Positions 24,223 to 36,373 of a stretch of 64,000 bases of DNA are shown here, piece by piece (positions within the stretch are counted from its first letter, which is position 1; every line of letters begins with the position of its first letter). Source of the DNA: Cymodocea nodosa (Eukaryota > Streptophyta > Magnoliopsida > Alismatales > Cymodoceaceae); NCBI GenBank assembly GCA_036874045.1, contig JAZBRI010000008.1, positions 10,865,001 through 10,929,000 of the forward strand, in the 5' to 3' direction. The translations under genes were made by a program, and so were the position numbers. The notes under the pieces were generated by a model. That model ran no database searches. It saw only the letters and a program-made list of their open reading frames with translations, and was not told the origin of the DNA.

Positions 24223-25582
24223 AAATGCTTGAGAAGAGAAAAGCAATCGACCATTTAGGAACAGAAAAACCACGTTTGCACGTATCACACAGGAATTTAA
24301 ACGCAGAGGGAGAAGAAAGCATCGCCGTTGATATGAATGAAGGAAATACAATCGATCATTCAAGTAGAAGCAGTTACTACTGAAGAAATATAAAAGAAAA
24401 GAAGAAAAAAAGAAGAAGTGTGTGATCGAAGGGCAGACAGTGTGTGTAGAGGAGGATCGGCGTTGCAATTCTCTGAAGTACCATACCAACCATCATCATC
24501 ACCATCACCACACCATAATCACCAACCATCGAAGGTCTGTGAGGATACTTGCCTGATGTCGAGTTGATTCCGAGCCAAACACAGTGCCTCACAACCACTG
24601 TCAGGAGTGAACGCGTCGCGGGAAGGGAAGACATTTTCACCAAGCGACGACTCATATTTTAGGAGATCGTAAAGTTTTTAGCCTTGTCTTCGGGTTGATG
24701 CCTATATGCTGAAGAGGAGATCATCTTGCAATTATGGACTCGCGATTCTATAAGGAGAGGAGACAGAATTGTAAGTAGTTTAATTTTTAGTGGTGTAATC
24801 ACGTTGCAAGTAGTGTCGGAAGTATTTACTGTCAAGTGAGATTACTTTACATTTCACCTATCGCCCATTTCCATGTTCATAATAAAACAAAAATACCAAA
24901 AATAATTTATCTATGTTTGTATGTTGTATTTGAGTGTTGTATTGTTTGTGTTGTATCGTGATTAATGTTATCTTTGTCAGTGTTGTGATTGTTTTATGTT
25001 TATTTTAGTTTTACAGTTTACTTAAATTGGTTCGTTCAAAAGACTTAAAGATTTTAATGGTTACTGTTTGAATTATCTGAATGTTAGTATTGCTCAATGA
25101 TAAATCCAATGTTAACTAGCATTAAAGAGCTTAATTGATGTTATTTACAATCTATGGAATCACCCAATGGTTGGCCGAATTCCTCTGTAAATAGTAGTAT
25201 CAGAAAGAAAAGTCAGCTCGTAGAGTAAACTTAAGTCCACGAGGTTAGTCCGTTGAGTTATCCACAACTCAACAAACTTAGTCTGTTGAGTTAGCTGTAA
25301 TTCAACGGAAAGCTTATTGAATATATAAATTTGATTTCTAACAAGCAAACAGTTCTCAAGTTTGTCAGCAATTCCCTATGGGATCGACCTGTACTTGCAC
25401 ACTGATACAATAAACACTATGCACTTGCAGTTAAAGTACAAATTGGAATTAATATCTAAATTGTATTAAAGGTTGTTTGTTTACTTCTAAAAGAAGGAAT
25501 AGGCATGAATATAAATTAACAAAGTAAAAACAGAAGTAACAAATCCAAGTTTTTCTAGTGTAGTGCTCGGAAAACCCAAACA
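24223..25582 (+). repeat. Gypsy LTR, 5' part deleted
   Basis: Follows the LTR at 21626-23649 from roughly its position 700 to the CCAAACA end. The break at 24222/24223 joins internal sequence of one gypsy copy to the LTR interior of the next, an illegitimate recombination join. The ORF with a TTLLFFFFF-like end at 24163-24489 (minus strand) is a shadow inside this LTR. Confidence 0.85.
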
Positions 25583-25589
25583 AGTTTTA

Positions 25590-25607
25590 GGGCGCCGTTG
25601 CCGGGGA
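25590..25607 (+). promoter_or_regulatory. Gypsy primer-binding site
   Basis: GGGCGCCGTTGCCGGGGA, one base off the standard TGGCGCCGTTGCCGGGGA, 8 bases after the LTR end. Confidence 0.8.
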
Positions 25608-25696
25608 ATTGAATTGAATTGAATAGATATAAGCAACTATTAGAGCTATTTCGTTTTAATAGCCAGAGTTGTGTGTTTTCTTCTGTAATTGAGAAT

Positions 25697-26689
25697 ATGG
25701 CATATGCTTATGCTCAAGGATTTCTGAAACCTGTAATTAGCATATGTGAATTCTGTAATTCTGAAGGACACGACATTTCTGATTGTTTGAAACTGAGACG
25801 TTTACAGATGGTTAGATCCCATGAACAACAAATGAATTATCCTCAATATAATAGAGTCGAGTATGAGAATCCTATAGTTTACCCAATTGATGGTCAGTAT
25901 AGAATGTGTAATATGATGAGAGACACTAAAGTTTGTGATAGCTATGACAAACTGGAGCATAGTATAGAGCAAAATCTGGACAAATTGGAATACTTTATGT
26001 GTTAATAACAAGAAGTCAACCAATTAAACTATAAGGAAGCATATTCAGAACCTAAACAGGATATAATTTACGAAACTGAAAAAAACATAAAGAAAATTGA
26101 TCAAAAATTGAATGCAATGAAATTAGATGATCTGGAAAAAAAATTAAAAACATTAGATGAAAATGTAATGAAAATACAAGTTATGCAACAGGACAATGAA
26201 AATTATAATGTTATAAACTTGCATAATTTGTAAAATATACAGCAAACAGAAAATACTAATGCAAGAGAATTTAAAGAATGCACTTTAAAACTAAAAACAA
26301 TTGAAGATCATAACCACGAAAATGATATACAAAAACATCATGAAAGTAACGAAAATCTGGAAGATGTATGTGTAACATTAAGATCTAGAACTGATATACC
26401 ACCAAGAACTCAAAATGAAAATGATATGAAGGTGGATAAGAGTAAAAATCAAAATGATAATAAAAATTTAATAGCTGAAAATCTAGAAATCACTGAAGAA
26501 CAATCTAAATCTGCGAATGAAGCTAAAAATGATCAAACAAATCGACTGAAAGAAAAAGAGTCTTTGAAATCAAAATCTTTAGCACCCTATCCTAAAAGAT
26601 TACAACAAACAATTCCTGAAAAACAAGAAAAAATCAGAGAAATTTTTGAAAAAGTACAAGTTAACATTCCTTTGTTAGATCTATTGTAG
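25697..26689 (+). pseudogene. Gypsy nucleocapsid and linker (capsid-less), plus strand
   Basis: MAYAYAQGFLKP starts about 100 bp after the PBS; no capsid precedes it. The zinc knuckle is complete here: CEFCNSEGHDISDC. Next come IVYPIDGQYRMCNMMRD, a stop near 26003, and an Asn/Lys/Glu-rich linker with stops to 26426. The linker then stays open (26426-26689) through LKEKESLKSKSLAPYPKRL to VNIPLLDLL, ending in a TAG where the minus-strand copy has CAG (Gln). Confidence 0.7.
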
Positions 26690-26692
26690 AAA

Positions 26693-27499
26693 ATGCCACC
26701 TTGTGCTAAATTTCTGAAGGATTGGTTTACTAAGAAAAGAGAGCGAAAAGTTTTTAGAAAGGTCTTTTTAGCTGAGCAAAGTAGTTCCCTATTTCAACCC
26801 CAAATTCCTAAAAAGTTATCTGATCCTGGAATCCCTATTTTATCATGCACCATAGGAAATACCATTCTAGAAAGAACCTTAATAGACTTAGGTGCAAGTA
26901 TAAATGTTATGCCAAGTGATATATTTGCATCCTTAGGATTAGAAGGTTTAATTCCTACTAGTACGGTTATTCAATTAGCTGATAGAAGTATAAGATACCC
27001 TAGAGGAAAAATAGAGGATGTCTTAATTAAAATCAAAAATTTGATATATCCTATTGATATTGTAATTTTGGATTCTCAACAAATTAAGCATAAAAATAGT
27101 GATACATCTTTAATTTTGGGAAGGCCATTTTTAGCAACATTAGGGGCTGTTATAAATTGTAAAACTGGAGTAATGAAGTTAGCATATGGTAATGTGGATA
27201 CTCAATTAAATATTTTCAAACCAAAAAGGTTTGAGGAGTTAGAAATGTCCTTACATACCATAGACTTTTTAGCGGATGAAAGAGATATGTTAGATGATGT
27301 GATTCAAGAAAAATTAAATAGGCAAATCAATTCTGAAATTTTAAAAGAAAGTGAAAGCATAAATATAGAAGGAGATCGGGAAGAAATTAATTTAAAAAAT
27401 GATGATGTTCAATTAGGAGCTCTGGCTTCTGATGGGCAGTATTTAGACTTAAAACCTTCACCTCTTGAATTAACCTATATATTTCTGGAAGATAAATGA
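26693..27499 (+). pseudogene. Gypsy protease region, plus strand
   Basis: 268 open codons, colinear with the minus-strand copy at 16533-17340. MPPCAKFLKDWFTKKRERK leads into TLIDLGASINVMPSDIF (the retropepsin motif, Asp-Leu-Gly-Ala-Ser) and SLILGRPFLATLGAVINC, then an acidic C-terminus ending LTYIFLEDK. The stop at 27497-27499 corresponds to a real boundary in both copies. Confidence 0.8.
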
Positions 27500-28241
27500 A
27501 CATGTCCAATCATTATTGCTTCAGATTTAAAAGAGGATCAGATAGTTAAATTAAAAGATGTTGTAAAAAGTTATAAGGAAGCGATAGGATGGACTATGAC
27601 TGATATAAAAGGGTTAAGTTCAACTTTATGCTGTCACCACATATATTTAGAACAGAATGATAAACCTGTTAGAATTCCTGAGAAGAGATTAAATCCAAAC
27701 CTTAAAGAATTCCTGTTAGACTAGCTTAATTTCAACTCCTATAATTCAAGCACCTGATTAGAACCATCCATTTGAGTTAATGTGCAATGCTTCTGATTTT
27801 GCTGTAGGAGTAGTGTTAGGATAGAAGATAGAAAAATCTCCTAGAGTGATTCATTATGCAAGCAAAACCTTAAATGATGCTCAAATTAATTACACAACTA
27901 CAGAAAAAGAATTATTAGTTGTTGTGTTTGCTTTAGAAAAGTTTAGATCATATCTGATTGGAGCTAAAGTAATAGTATACACAGATCATTCAGCTCTAAA
28001 ACATCTAATAAAGAAAAAAGAAACTAAACCTAGATTGATCTGATGGATATTTTTATTGCAAGAATTTGATCTAGAAATTAAAGATAAAAAAGGTTGTGAG
28101 AATGTAGTAGTAGATCATTTATCAAGATTACAAATAGAAAAATCAAATATTGAAATTAAGGATAATTTTCCTGATGAGCAATTAATGGCCATCAACACAA
28201 TGCCTTGGTATGCAGACATAGTTAATTACTTACTGGTTTAA
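27500..28241 (+). pseudogene. Gypsy RT/RNase H with the RT core deleted
   Basis: The RT N-terminus (KEAIGWTMTDIKGL, RLNPNLKE) runs to about 27708. The sequence then jumps to STPIIQAPD, removing the fingers, palm and FMDDF site, a loss of roughly 0.9 kb relative to 15455-16340. RNase H remains: FELMCNASDFAVGVVLG, a TAG, then [48 protein letters not shown] and [14 protein letters not shown] 4-nt deletion near 28220 shifts the frame before integrase. This copy cannot make RT. Confidence 0.8.
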
Positions 28242-29503
28242 CACCTAAGGATTGGAATAGACAGGATAAGAAATTGTTTTTCTCAAGAGTAAAATATTAC
28301 TATTGGGAAGACCCACACTTATTTAAAAAATGTCCTGATCTGGTTTTAAGGAGGTGTGTTTCAAAAACTGAATATTCGAGCATATTGTCTTTCTATCATG
28401 ACCAAGCTTGTGGAGGGCATTTTGGTTCAGGGAAAACTACTGCAAAAATTCTGCAATGTGGGTTTTATTGGCCAACACTATTCAAAGATGCTCATAAATA
28501 TTGCTTAAGTTGTTTAAGATGTCAACAAATAGGAAGAATATCAAAGAGGAATATGATGCCTCTTAATCTTATTATTGAGGTTGAAATCTTTGATGTGTGG
28601 GGAATAGATTTTATGGGTCCATTTCCAATGTCTAATCAATTTAATTACATATTGTTGGGGTTGGATTATGTATCAAAATGGATAGAAGCTATTCCTACAA
28701 AAACTAATGTCAACAAAGTGGTAATTCAATTTATAAGAACAAATATATTTGCGAGATTTGGAATACCTAAAGCTATTATCAGTGATAGAGGAACTCATTT
28801 CTGTAATAGAAGTTTTGAAGCCTTAATGAAGAAATATGGAGTAAACCACAAAATTGCAACATCATATCATCCGCAAACAAGTGGACAAGTAAAAAGTGCA
28901 AGCAAACAAATTAATTTAATCTTCGAAATAGTAGTAAATCCTACTAGAACAGATTTGGCTAATAGATTGATAGATGCACTTTGGGCTTATAGAACTGCTT
29001 ATAAAACGAGCTTAGGTATGTCACCTTTTAGGCTAATATATGGAAAAAGTTGTCATTTACCTACTGAAATAGAACATAAAGCTTATTGGGCATTAAAAAC
29101 TCTGAACACTAATTTAAATCAAGCTACTAAAAATAGAAAAATGTAATTAATTGAATTAGAAGAATTTAGAAATGAAGCTTATTCGAAGACTGTAAGAGAA
29201 AAAGAAAAAATTAAATTTTGGCATGATAGAAAAATTATTCCAAAAAGCTATGAAATAGGACAAGAAGTATATCTTTATATGGCTAGACTCCATAACCATC
29301 TAGGAAAATTGAAATCTAGATGGGTAGGACCTTACATAGTTCGAAATGTTTATCCTTATGGAGCTATTGAAATTGAAAATCCTAAAAATCAGAATATATT
29401 TAAAGTAAATGGGCAAAGACTTAAACCTATTCTAAAAGCACCAAAAAGCTCCTTTGGAATTATAGAAGAAGTCAGAGTAGAGGACTACTCGAGCTTTACT
29501 TAG
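28242..29503 (+). pseudogene. Gypsy integrase, plus strand
   Basis: Open at 28274-29146 and 29279-29503. The zinc region HDQACGGHFGSGKTTAKIL...CLRCQQIG is intact. The core has DVWGIDFMGPF and [10 protein letters not shown], but the catalytic Glu is Lys (QTSGQVKSASKQ; Glu in the minus-strand copy), so it should be inactive. A TAA after NLNQATKNRKM separates the C-terminal part, which ends [19 protein letters not shown] and YSSFT. Confidence 0.85.
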
Positions 29504-29758
29504 TGAGAAATTAGTTTTTATGTTTATATATCAAAAATAAAAAAAAACACACATTAAAAGTATATATAAAACATAAAAATCGTAATAGTTGGTTCGGGAA
29601 ATATGTACTGTAGCTAAGACCTTGGATATAATAGTAATAGTTGATTCGGGAAATGACCTGATTACCCGCCTAAACTTAGGGCTTATTTAAACTAAAACCT
29701 AGGGTTTTGGGGGCATTATCCGGCAAATCATTTAGAATCTAGAACAGCAAAAAATCAG
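29504..29758 (+). promoter_or_regulatory. Spacer before the gypsy 3' ORF: TATA-like box and telo-box
   Basis: Non-coding. TATTTAAA at 29684-29691 is followed by TAGGGTTTT (reverse telo-box) at 29700-29708. The stretch 29640-29735 aligns with the minus-strand copy near 13075-13165 (reverse complement), after which the two copies diverge into different 3' ORFs. A promoter for the 3' ORF is inferred from position and motif content only. Confidence 0.4.
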
Positions 29759-30988
29759 GCTGAAATTAGTCTGCAGCCTGTACAAGAAGAAACAGAAATT
29801 AGGGTAGAAACTGAATTGCCCGTGACTCCATCCCAATCTGTTACAGAATCAAAAAGAACAGTAACAGAATAGATTGGTAGTCAGGAGGAAAAAGAAAGAG
29901 CAGAAAATGAAGAGGCTAAAAGAAGCCATTTGGACAAAAATAATTTCACAGATTCCACTGAAGAACAAGAAACTCTTTAGCAATTTATGGAGAGAATTCA
30001 AGACAAAGTGGAGAGTTCTGCCGACTCACCACCACAAACAGAAACAAAAATTCAAAAATCTATAGAAAATATTCAAATGCAGCCTATAGAAGAGAAAGAG
30101 TAAGAGCAAACCCCTCTGGAGCAACAAAGTCACCTTCGTGACCCAACTAAAACAACAATTTTGAATGAAGTACATTTTTGTAGTTAGGAAGCTTATACCA
30201 AATATCAAGAAATAAGAGGATATAATATTATTTACAGTAGACCAGTAAATTGGGATGGAATGCAAGAAATCAAAGAATTATTTGAATTCCAAGGTCTACT
30301 GCAATTTATATCTCAAGAAAGAGGGCAAGTAGTATATGAGAATTTAGTGCCATGTTTCTATGCAAATTTGAGAGAAAGAGAAGGAGGATTAATTTCAAAC
30401 GTGGAGGAAGCTGATGTACAGATAACACCAGAGCTTCTCCACAACATTTATGGTTTAAAGAATTAAGGAACAAAAATTTTGGAAGATACAACTGCAGTTG
30501 AATGGACTGAACAGCAAATTAAGGATTGTTTAGCTATCAATCTTGGTGTGTCATTATTAAACAGATTGAAGCATTTAAATGGTAAAGCACACATGGTAGC
30601 TAACATTCTGATTAAGAATGTTTATCAACAACAGGGGCATGACATAGAATTAAGTCAATTTGTCAAATGAGCCACATATGTAGTTGTAAATAAGATCCAA
30701 ATAAATTGGTCTGCAGTTTTTATCTCCAAGCTGAAAACAGTGAAGAAGAAATTATTTTAGGGAGATTTGATTCCACTACTGATGGTGGACTGTATCGATT
30801 TCACTAAATGGACATCAAAAAGCATCAGTTCAAGAACCATTTCAGTAAAAAAATATAGAAATTTTGTAGCTGCAGAACTAGCTGTACTTTCTGGAGGAAT
30901 TACAGGAGCAGTAGAGAGGATTAATCAATTAGAGCTTCAATTAGAAAAACTCCAAAAGGAAGTAGATGAACTTAGGCATAGAGATTAA
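29759..30988 (+). pseudogene. 3' accessory ORF of gypsy element (plant-transposon-like domain), copy B
   Basis: Same frame and domain order as 1-1242: an acidic Glu/Gln-rich N-terminal half, then KYQEIRGYNIIYSRPVNW, ELFEFQGLLQFIS, CFYANL, ISNVEEADVQITPELLHNIYGLKN, NGKAHMVANIL, ATYVVVNKIQINW, KKKLF, GDLIPLL, TKWTSKSISSRTIS and a C-terminal coiled coil ending HRD (30986). Stops interrupt it. Two TAGs (in TL*QFMERI and FCS*EAY) sit at the same codons as TAGs in copy A. No signal peptide or membrane segment is seen. Function unknown. Confidence 0.75.
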
Positions 30989-31932
30989 ATTGTGTTGTTC
31001 GTCTACTTGTGTAAAATTGTATGAAATTGTATGATATACTTTTAATGTAATTGATTCATATTAATGAATGTAAATTTTTCAGATGCAATTTTCATACGTG
31101 TTTTGGATGTGAAATGAATGGAATTTGTTGAATATTATGTTATTGTGAAACTTTATGAATGAATATGTAACAGATTTACAATTTGCTGAATGACAGGATA
31201 ACTGCTTAAAATTTTCTGCATGTTATAAGGTAAAATGTAAATTCTGTATAACATAAAATGACCTGCAAGTTAAATCTTTATATAATGCTCAGATTTAAAC
31301 GTATTTTAATTAGAATGATGCATTAATGACATAGATTTAACTTTATTACAGTTAGCAGAATGAAAAAAAAAAATAACAGAGAGGAACTTACGAGAGTAAA
31401 ACTTAGATGTTGCTAAGTGTTAACTCAACGAAGTAAGTCCGTTGAGTTAATCGTAACTCCACGAGGTCAGTAATATAATATAAAGTCACTCCATTGAGTT
31501 ATCTGTAACTCAACGAAGTTAGTCCATGGAGTTAGCAATAATAACCGACTGTATTCTGTTGAGTTTTCTTTAACTCAACGGGGTTAGTTCATGGATTAAG
31601 CAGAATGGTTATTCTTTTAACCACGAACGAAACTTCGTCGGTTTAGCGGTTACCAAAATTTGAAATTGGTAGTGGTACACGTACCCATATAAACAGGAAC
31701 CACGATGCATGTTGCAAGCCATGTTCTTGCAACGAGATTTATTCACTTTATGGATGTGCAGTATATATATATAACAGAATGTTATTTACGAGTTACCAAC
31801 ACTTTTAAAAGAAAGGAGAATGTTTTGGAGGAACTAGAAGGAGAAGTAGTTGATTCAACTTCATCCGACAACAAATATTTATAGAATTGAAAGCTTCAAA
31901 CTGGTATGTAATTAATCTTCTGCTATTTATTT
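30989..31932 (+). other. Gypsy 3' tail with hairpin motif array
   Basis: Non-coding; aligns with 1243-2232. A CGTTGAGTTA/AACTCAACGAA array is at 31415-31590. Homology to the first copy ends near 31880, and what follows is a leader running to a Gag ATG (31933) rather than the expected PPT and LTR. This is therefore another rearrangement join. Confidence 0.6.
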
Positions 31933-32325
31933 ATGAGCACATGGACTCGTTCTCTAAGCACTAAACGATTAGTAAGAACACCTACCTAGGAAATTTCATT
32001 GCAGAGGAGTACAGAAAAATCTTCTAAACTGAACTTTAATGAAATTCTTTGGGGTGTAGCTAACCTTTCTTTAAAAGAGAACGTAGAGATGATTGCTCTA
32101 GTAGAAAAACCATTAGGAGAGATTCTGTATCCTAAATTAGTTGATGAACCTTCATGTATTCGATTGCCAAACTTTGAGGGAGATAGGTTTGAACTAAAAT
32201 CTAATTATATTAGTCAATTACCACATTTTCATGGATTAGAAAGAGACGACGCCTATTATTTCCTTAGAGAATTTAACGAAGTTTGTCAAATGAGGAAAAT
32301 GCCGAACATGAGTATAGATGCTATT
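31933..32325 (+). pseudogene. Gypsy Gag capsid N-terminal fragment
   Basis: Starts at an ATG (MSTWTRSLSTKRL), has an early TAG, then runs open through CIRLPNFEGDRFELKSNYISQLPHFHGLERDDAYYFLREFNEVCQM. The FELKxxxIxxLPxFHGL...LxEFxxVC signature is that of Athila/Tat Gag. It is cut at 32325 by the LTR of SIRE element B. This is the only capsid coding sequence of gypsy type in the window, and the part beyond the insertion is not seen downstream of SIRE B. Confidence 0.8.
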
Positions 32326-33937
32326 TGTTGAGTATTTTTGTTTTGATGATGTGTGCTGAATGAAAATAATCATATTTGCTCAATTACTATTGCTTGTGAA
32401 AAGAAATTAAAATCATCAATTAATACAGAAAAAGCTTACTGATATAAATACTTGTCTGTATTGGATCTGAAGTTAATAACTAATCGTTTCGTTGCATTAA
32501 TTTCTCATTTAGCAAAACGTTAAGTCAACGTGAGTTTTTATTGAAAAGCATGATATGTTTTAATGTTATATCTTCTGTATCATGAATAGTGCATGTTTAG
32601 ACAACTCGTTAAGTTAGAGTTTGGTTTGTATAGAGGTCACATGAGAACTCGTTAAGTTAGAGGCTTAAAGGTTAAAATAGGTCACGTGATAACTCGTTGA
32701 GTTAGTGAGTAAAAGAGGAGACGAACTTGTTAAGTTAGTGTTATACACGTGGTGAAATTATAAGTTACGAATGTTGTATTGTATCACGTGAGGTGCACAT
32801 GTTTAACTCGTTAAGTTAACATAACTAAACGTGTTGAGTTGCTATATTGAACACTAAGGCAACGCGTTAGGTTAGTGTTATAAACTTAAGTTGTTATTTT
32901 TACACGAGGTAAAATTCTTATTATAAAAACATTTGTTTATTACTGGTTCGTTGAGTTATCATAAAATAACGGAGATGGTTCGTTGAGTTATCATAACACA
33001 ACGGAGATGGTTCGTTGAATTAGCATAACACCACGGACTTAGTTCGTTGAGTTAGGTACAGTACTTGTCACGTGAAATGGCACATGAGGAACTCGTTAAG
33101 TTAGAAACGCTAAGTTATATATATACTTGTGTTACTCATTTAGTTAACATTAAAGTTACGACTTCTTATTACACTGATGAAAAACTTTTGGACGAAAAAG
33201 TTTATTTTGCAGGTAATTTTTCAGAGATCCAGGACTGATGATTAAAGAAAATTCGAAATATAAACGGGGGTTAGAACGTGTGTGTTTCGATGAAGGAAAA
33301 AGAAAAGACGTGGAGAAGTGGAAAACTGGTGGTGGTTAAACATGAAGGATATGCATCAAATGAAGATACAATATAAAAGGCATAGAATTCTCGTTGATCA
33401 ATTTATCCTTGCATACAAAACGAAAAATCTTTTCAAGATCAAACCATCCCTACACACCAAAAGAAAAATCTTTTTCAGGGATCAAAAACACCTTCTCGGG
33501 GAAAATCTCTCAAGTGGAAGAAAGTTCAATAAAGCATAAAAAGGTAAGATTTTCGTCACTGAAGATTTGAAGTATCAGAAGAAAGCAAATTCGGTGAAAC
33601 ATGAAAAGACAAGATATTCGTCACTGAAGAATTGCTGAAGAAGAAAAAGAAGAAGAAGAAAGATCTCAAACAGGGAGAAAAGTTTTAAATTCCGTAAATT
33701 AGTTTTCTCTGTGTGTAGTTATGAAATTGTTTAGATGATACATGGTATCGAAATATAATTGCATCTACAATTTCTGAGGAGAATTGAATTGTATATTGTA
33801 ATTGAAACCTTGAATAAAAATGATTTTATGAAAACAATGTCTCGACTTGTTTTTGAGTTTTAAAGTTTCAATTATATTTCAGAAAATATTAAAAATACAC
33901 AATTCACCCCCCTCTTGTGTAGCCATACGATCCTACA
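32326..33937 (+). repeat. 5' LTR of SIRE element B
   Basis: 1,612 bp, TGTTGAGTATTTTTG to CGATCCTACA. The central part (32590-33115) repeats AACTCGTTAAGTTAG and TTCGTTGAGTTA units, many next to CACGTG-like E/G-boxes (for example GTCACGTG near 32690 and ATCACGTG near 32785). The short ORFs at 33318-33539 and elsewhere in it are not genes. Confidence 0.9.
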
Positions 33938-33939
33938 AG

Positions 33940-33951
33940 TGGTATCAGAGC
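33940..33951 (+). promoter_or_regulatory. SIRE B primer-binding site (initiator tRNA-Met)
   Basis: TGGTATCAGAGC, two bases after the LTR end, the standard plant copia PBS complementary to the 3' end of initiator tRNA-Met. Confidence 0.9.
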
Positions 33952-34137
33952 TTTGTTAATAATCTTTGATATAAAATTGATACCAACTTATTTAATATCA
34001 TTGTTTATTCTACCTTCCTTGTTTTTAAACAGAAATTAATATCTGAGCATACGTTTAACTCTATTGATTTAAGGCTCAAGTTGTTTTAAAGTTTTTAGAC
34101 TGTTTAAAATCAAATAGGTTGAAAAATCTAAGGTAAA

Positions 34138-36361
34138 ATGGCTACTGGAAATGGTAATTTTTTCTTTATATGAAGGCCAAAATCTTAATCATCCTCCTTT
34201 ATTTGATGAAATACATTTTGAATATTGGAAATTTAGGATGACTGTTTTTCTTCAAAGTATAGATCATAAGTTGTGGTTCATGATTTCTAAACCATATACT
34301 CTGTTATCTACCCCTTATAATACTTGGACAATTACTGAAAAAGAAAATGAAACTCTGAATGCTAAGGGCTTAAATATTTTATTCTGTGCATTGAGTTATG
34401 AACAGTTCAGTAAAGTGTCGGCATATAAATCGGCTTATGAGGTGTGGCATGCATTCGAAGTTTCACATGAAGGTACTTCTCAAGTTAAAGAGACAAAAAT
34501 AAACTTGTTGATTCATAAGTATGAACTCTTTAAGATGCATGAAGACGAAAATATTTCTAAGATGTTTTCCAGATTTCTTGATATCATAAACTCTTTAAAA
34601 TGTTTAGGAAAGAATTTTGAACTGAAGGATTTGGTGAGGAAAATTCTCAGATCCCTAAGTTCTAAATGGTCTCAGAAAGTAACATCAATTGAGGAATCAC
34701 GAGATTTAAATGTTTATTCTATGAATGAACTTATAGGAAATTTAACAGCTTATGAAGTTCAATTAAATGAATCACTAAGTCACAACAAACTAAAAATGAA
34801 GAAAGAAATAGCCTTCAAAATTAATTCAGATTCTGATATATCTACTGATTCTGACGAGGATTTGATTTTGCTGACTAGGAAACAACAAAGGAACAAAAAT
34901 GATAAACCCTCAACGTCAAAATCATTGAATGACAAGAATTCTTCATCCAGAAAGTATGTATGTTACAACTGTAAGAAACCTTGACATCTTTCTCCTATGA
35001 GGAAAAATCAAAACCAAAGTAGGACAAATCAGAAGAAGACGGCTCAGAAAACTCAGAAAATGTTTTACAAGAAAAAGGCTTTGAAGGTCACTTGGGATGA
35101 CACGTCTGAAGAGTTTGAATTTGAGGAATCAGCATCAAAATCCTCACATTCAGAAGGAGAACAAGAGTTAGAAGACGTTGCTCATGTGTGCTTCATGGTA
35201 GATGAGTCTAAGGTAATATCTGATCTTGAAAGTCATTCAGATTTCAACTTTGATGAATTATTATGTGCTTATCATGCATTATTACAAAAACTTAAAGTAT
35301 GTAAACTAGAAAATAAGAATATTAGAAAATCTTCATCCATTATGGAAGAAGAAAATTATTTCCTGTCTACTACTTTAGAAAAGTTTAAATGTGATAATGA
35401 AAATCATGCTAGAGACTTGCAAAAATTTAGATTTAATGAATGTATCTTGCATGAAAAAATACAGAATATAAATGCTGAAAAATTAAAGATAGAATCTGAA
35501 AATGAAATGTTGAGAAACAATATAAATGAACTTGAATTAGAAATAGATAAATTAAAACTGAGGGAGCAAGATTTAAATTCTACCTTTTAGAAATGGAATT
35601 TAAGTCAAACTAAGTTAGACAAACTAACTAGTACCCCTGCGGTGTCTTATAAATTTGGCTTAGGATTTGATTATCTTGAATATCCTGAATCTCAAGCCAA
35701 TAAAGGATTTATTAGTTGCAGTTCAAGTAAATCTAAGACTAAAATTCCTTTTATTATGAAACAAGGTAATAAATATGTAGAAGTAGATACTTCAAGGGAT
35801 GAATCATGTAGTAATAATATAAATCAATGTGATTTGTCAAATTGTACTTCTAACATGACTATAAATGTTTCTAAAAATCTTGTTTCTTGTTCTGGAAATT
35901 CAGTTTCTAATGTTTCTAAAATTTCAGACAATTGTAGTAAACAGAAAATTCAGAAACCTGAGCATGTAATTCAATACACTGGTATTAGACCAATTACTCA
36001 TTCTGCATGTGATAAAACAAAAAATTCTTGTGCAGAAAAAGATTTTGTATGTACGGAAAGTGTTAATACAAGTACAAAATCTTGGTATGAACTTACAGAA
36101 ATGTATAAGCATGACCAAAATAAATTAACATCTGATAAAAATATGTTTGGTCTTGATTATACTACATCTGAAAACAAAAAGAATGATTGCAAAAGCAATA
36201 ATGCTATATGTGAGTATGTAGCTAATGATAAATCAATAGTACTTACAACTAATAAGAATATAAATGATAACGTTAAACTATTTTTAAACAAAAAGAAGAA
36301 ATATGCGTTTAATGAACTTGGTCCTCAACAAAATTCGGTACCAAGAAAAAGTTTTTCTTAA
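34138..36361 (+). pseudogene. Gag and linker region of SIRE element B
   Basis: ATG at 34138 (MATGNGNFF), then a one-base shift in a T-run, after which one frame (from 34151) continues into pol. The UBN2-type Gag has YWKFRMTVFLQSIDHKLW, TLNAKGLNILFCALS, YEVWHAFEVSHEGTSQVKE and LVRKILRSLSSKW. The zinc knuckle CYNCKKP-stop-HLSPM is broken by TGA (Gly to stop), and the final Cys is lost. A long coiled coil follows (35270-35580) as in SIRE Gag, then a Ser/Asn-rich linker to a TAA at 36359. Stops are at about 34982, 35588 and 36359. Confidence 0.8.
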
Positions 36362-36373
36362 TTTGTGTTGTAG

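Noticed and set aside
29759..30988. Calling the gypsy 3' ORF an env gene
   Set aside because: Position fits, but there is no signal peptide, no membrane helix and no fusion-like segment; the visible domain resembles plant transposon-associated proteins.
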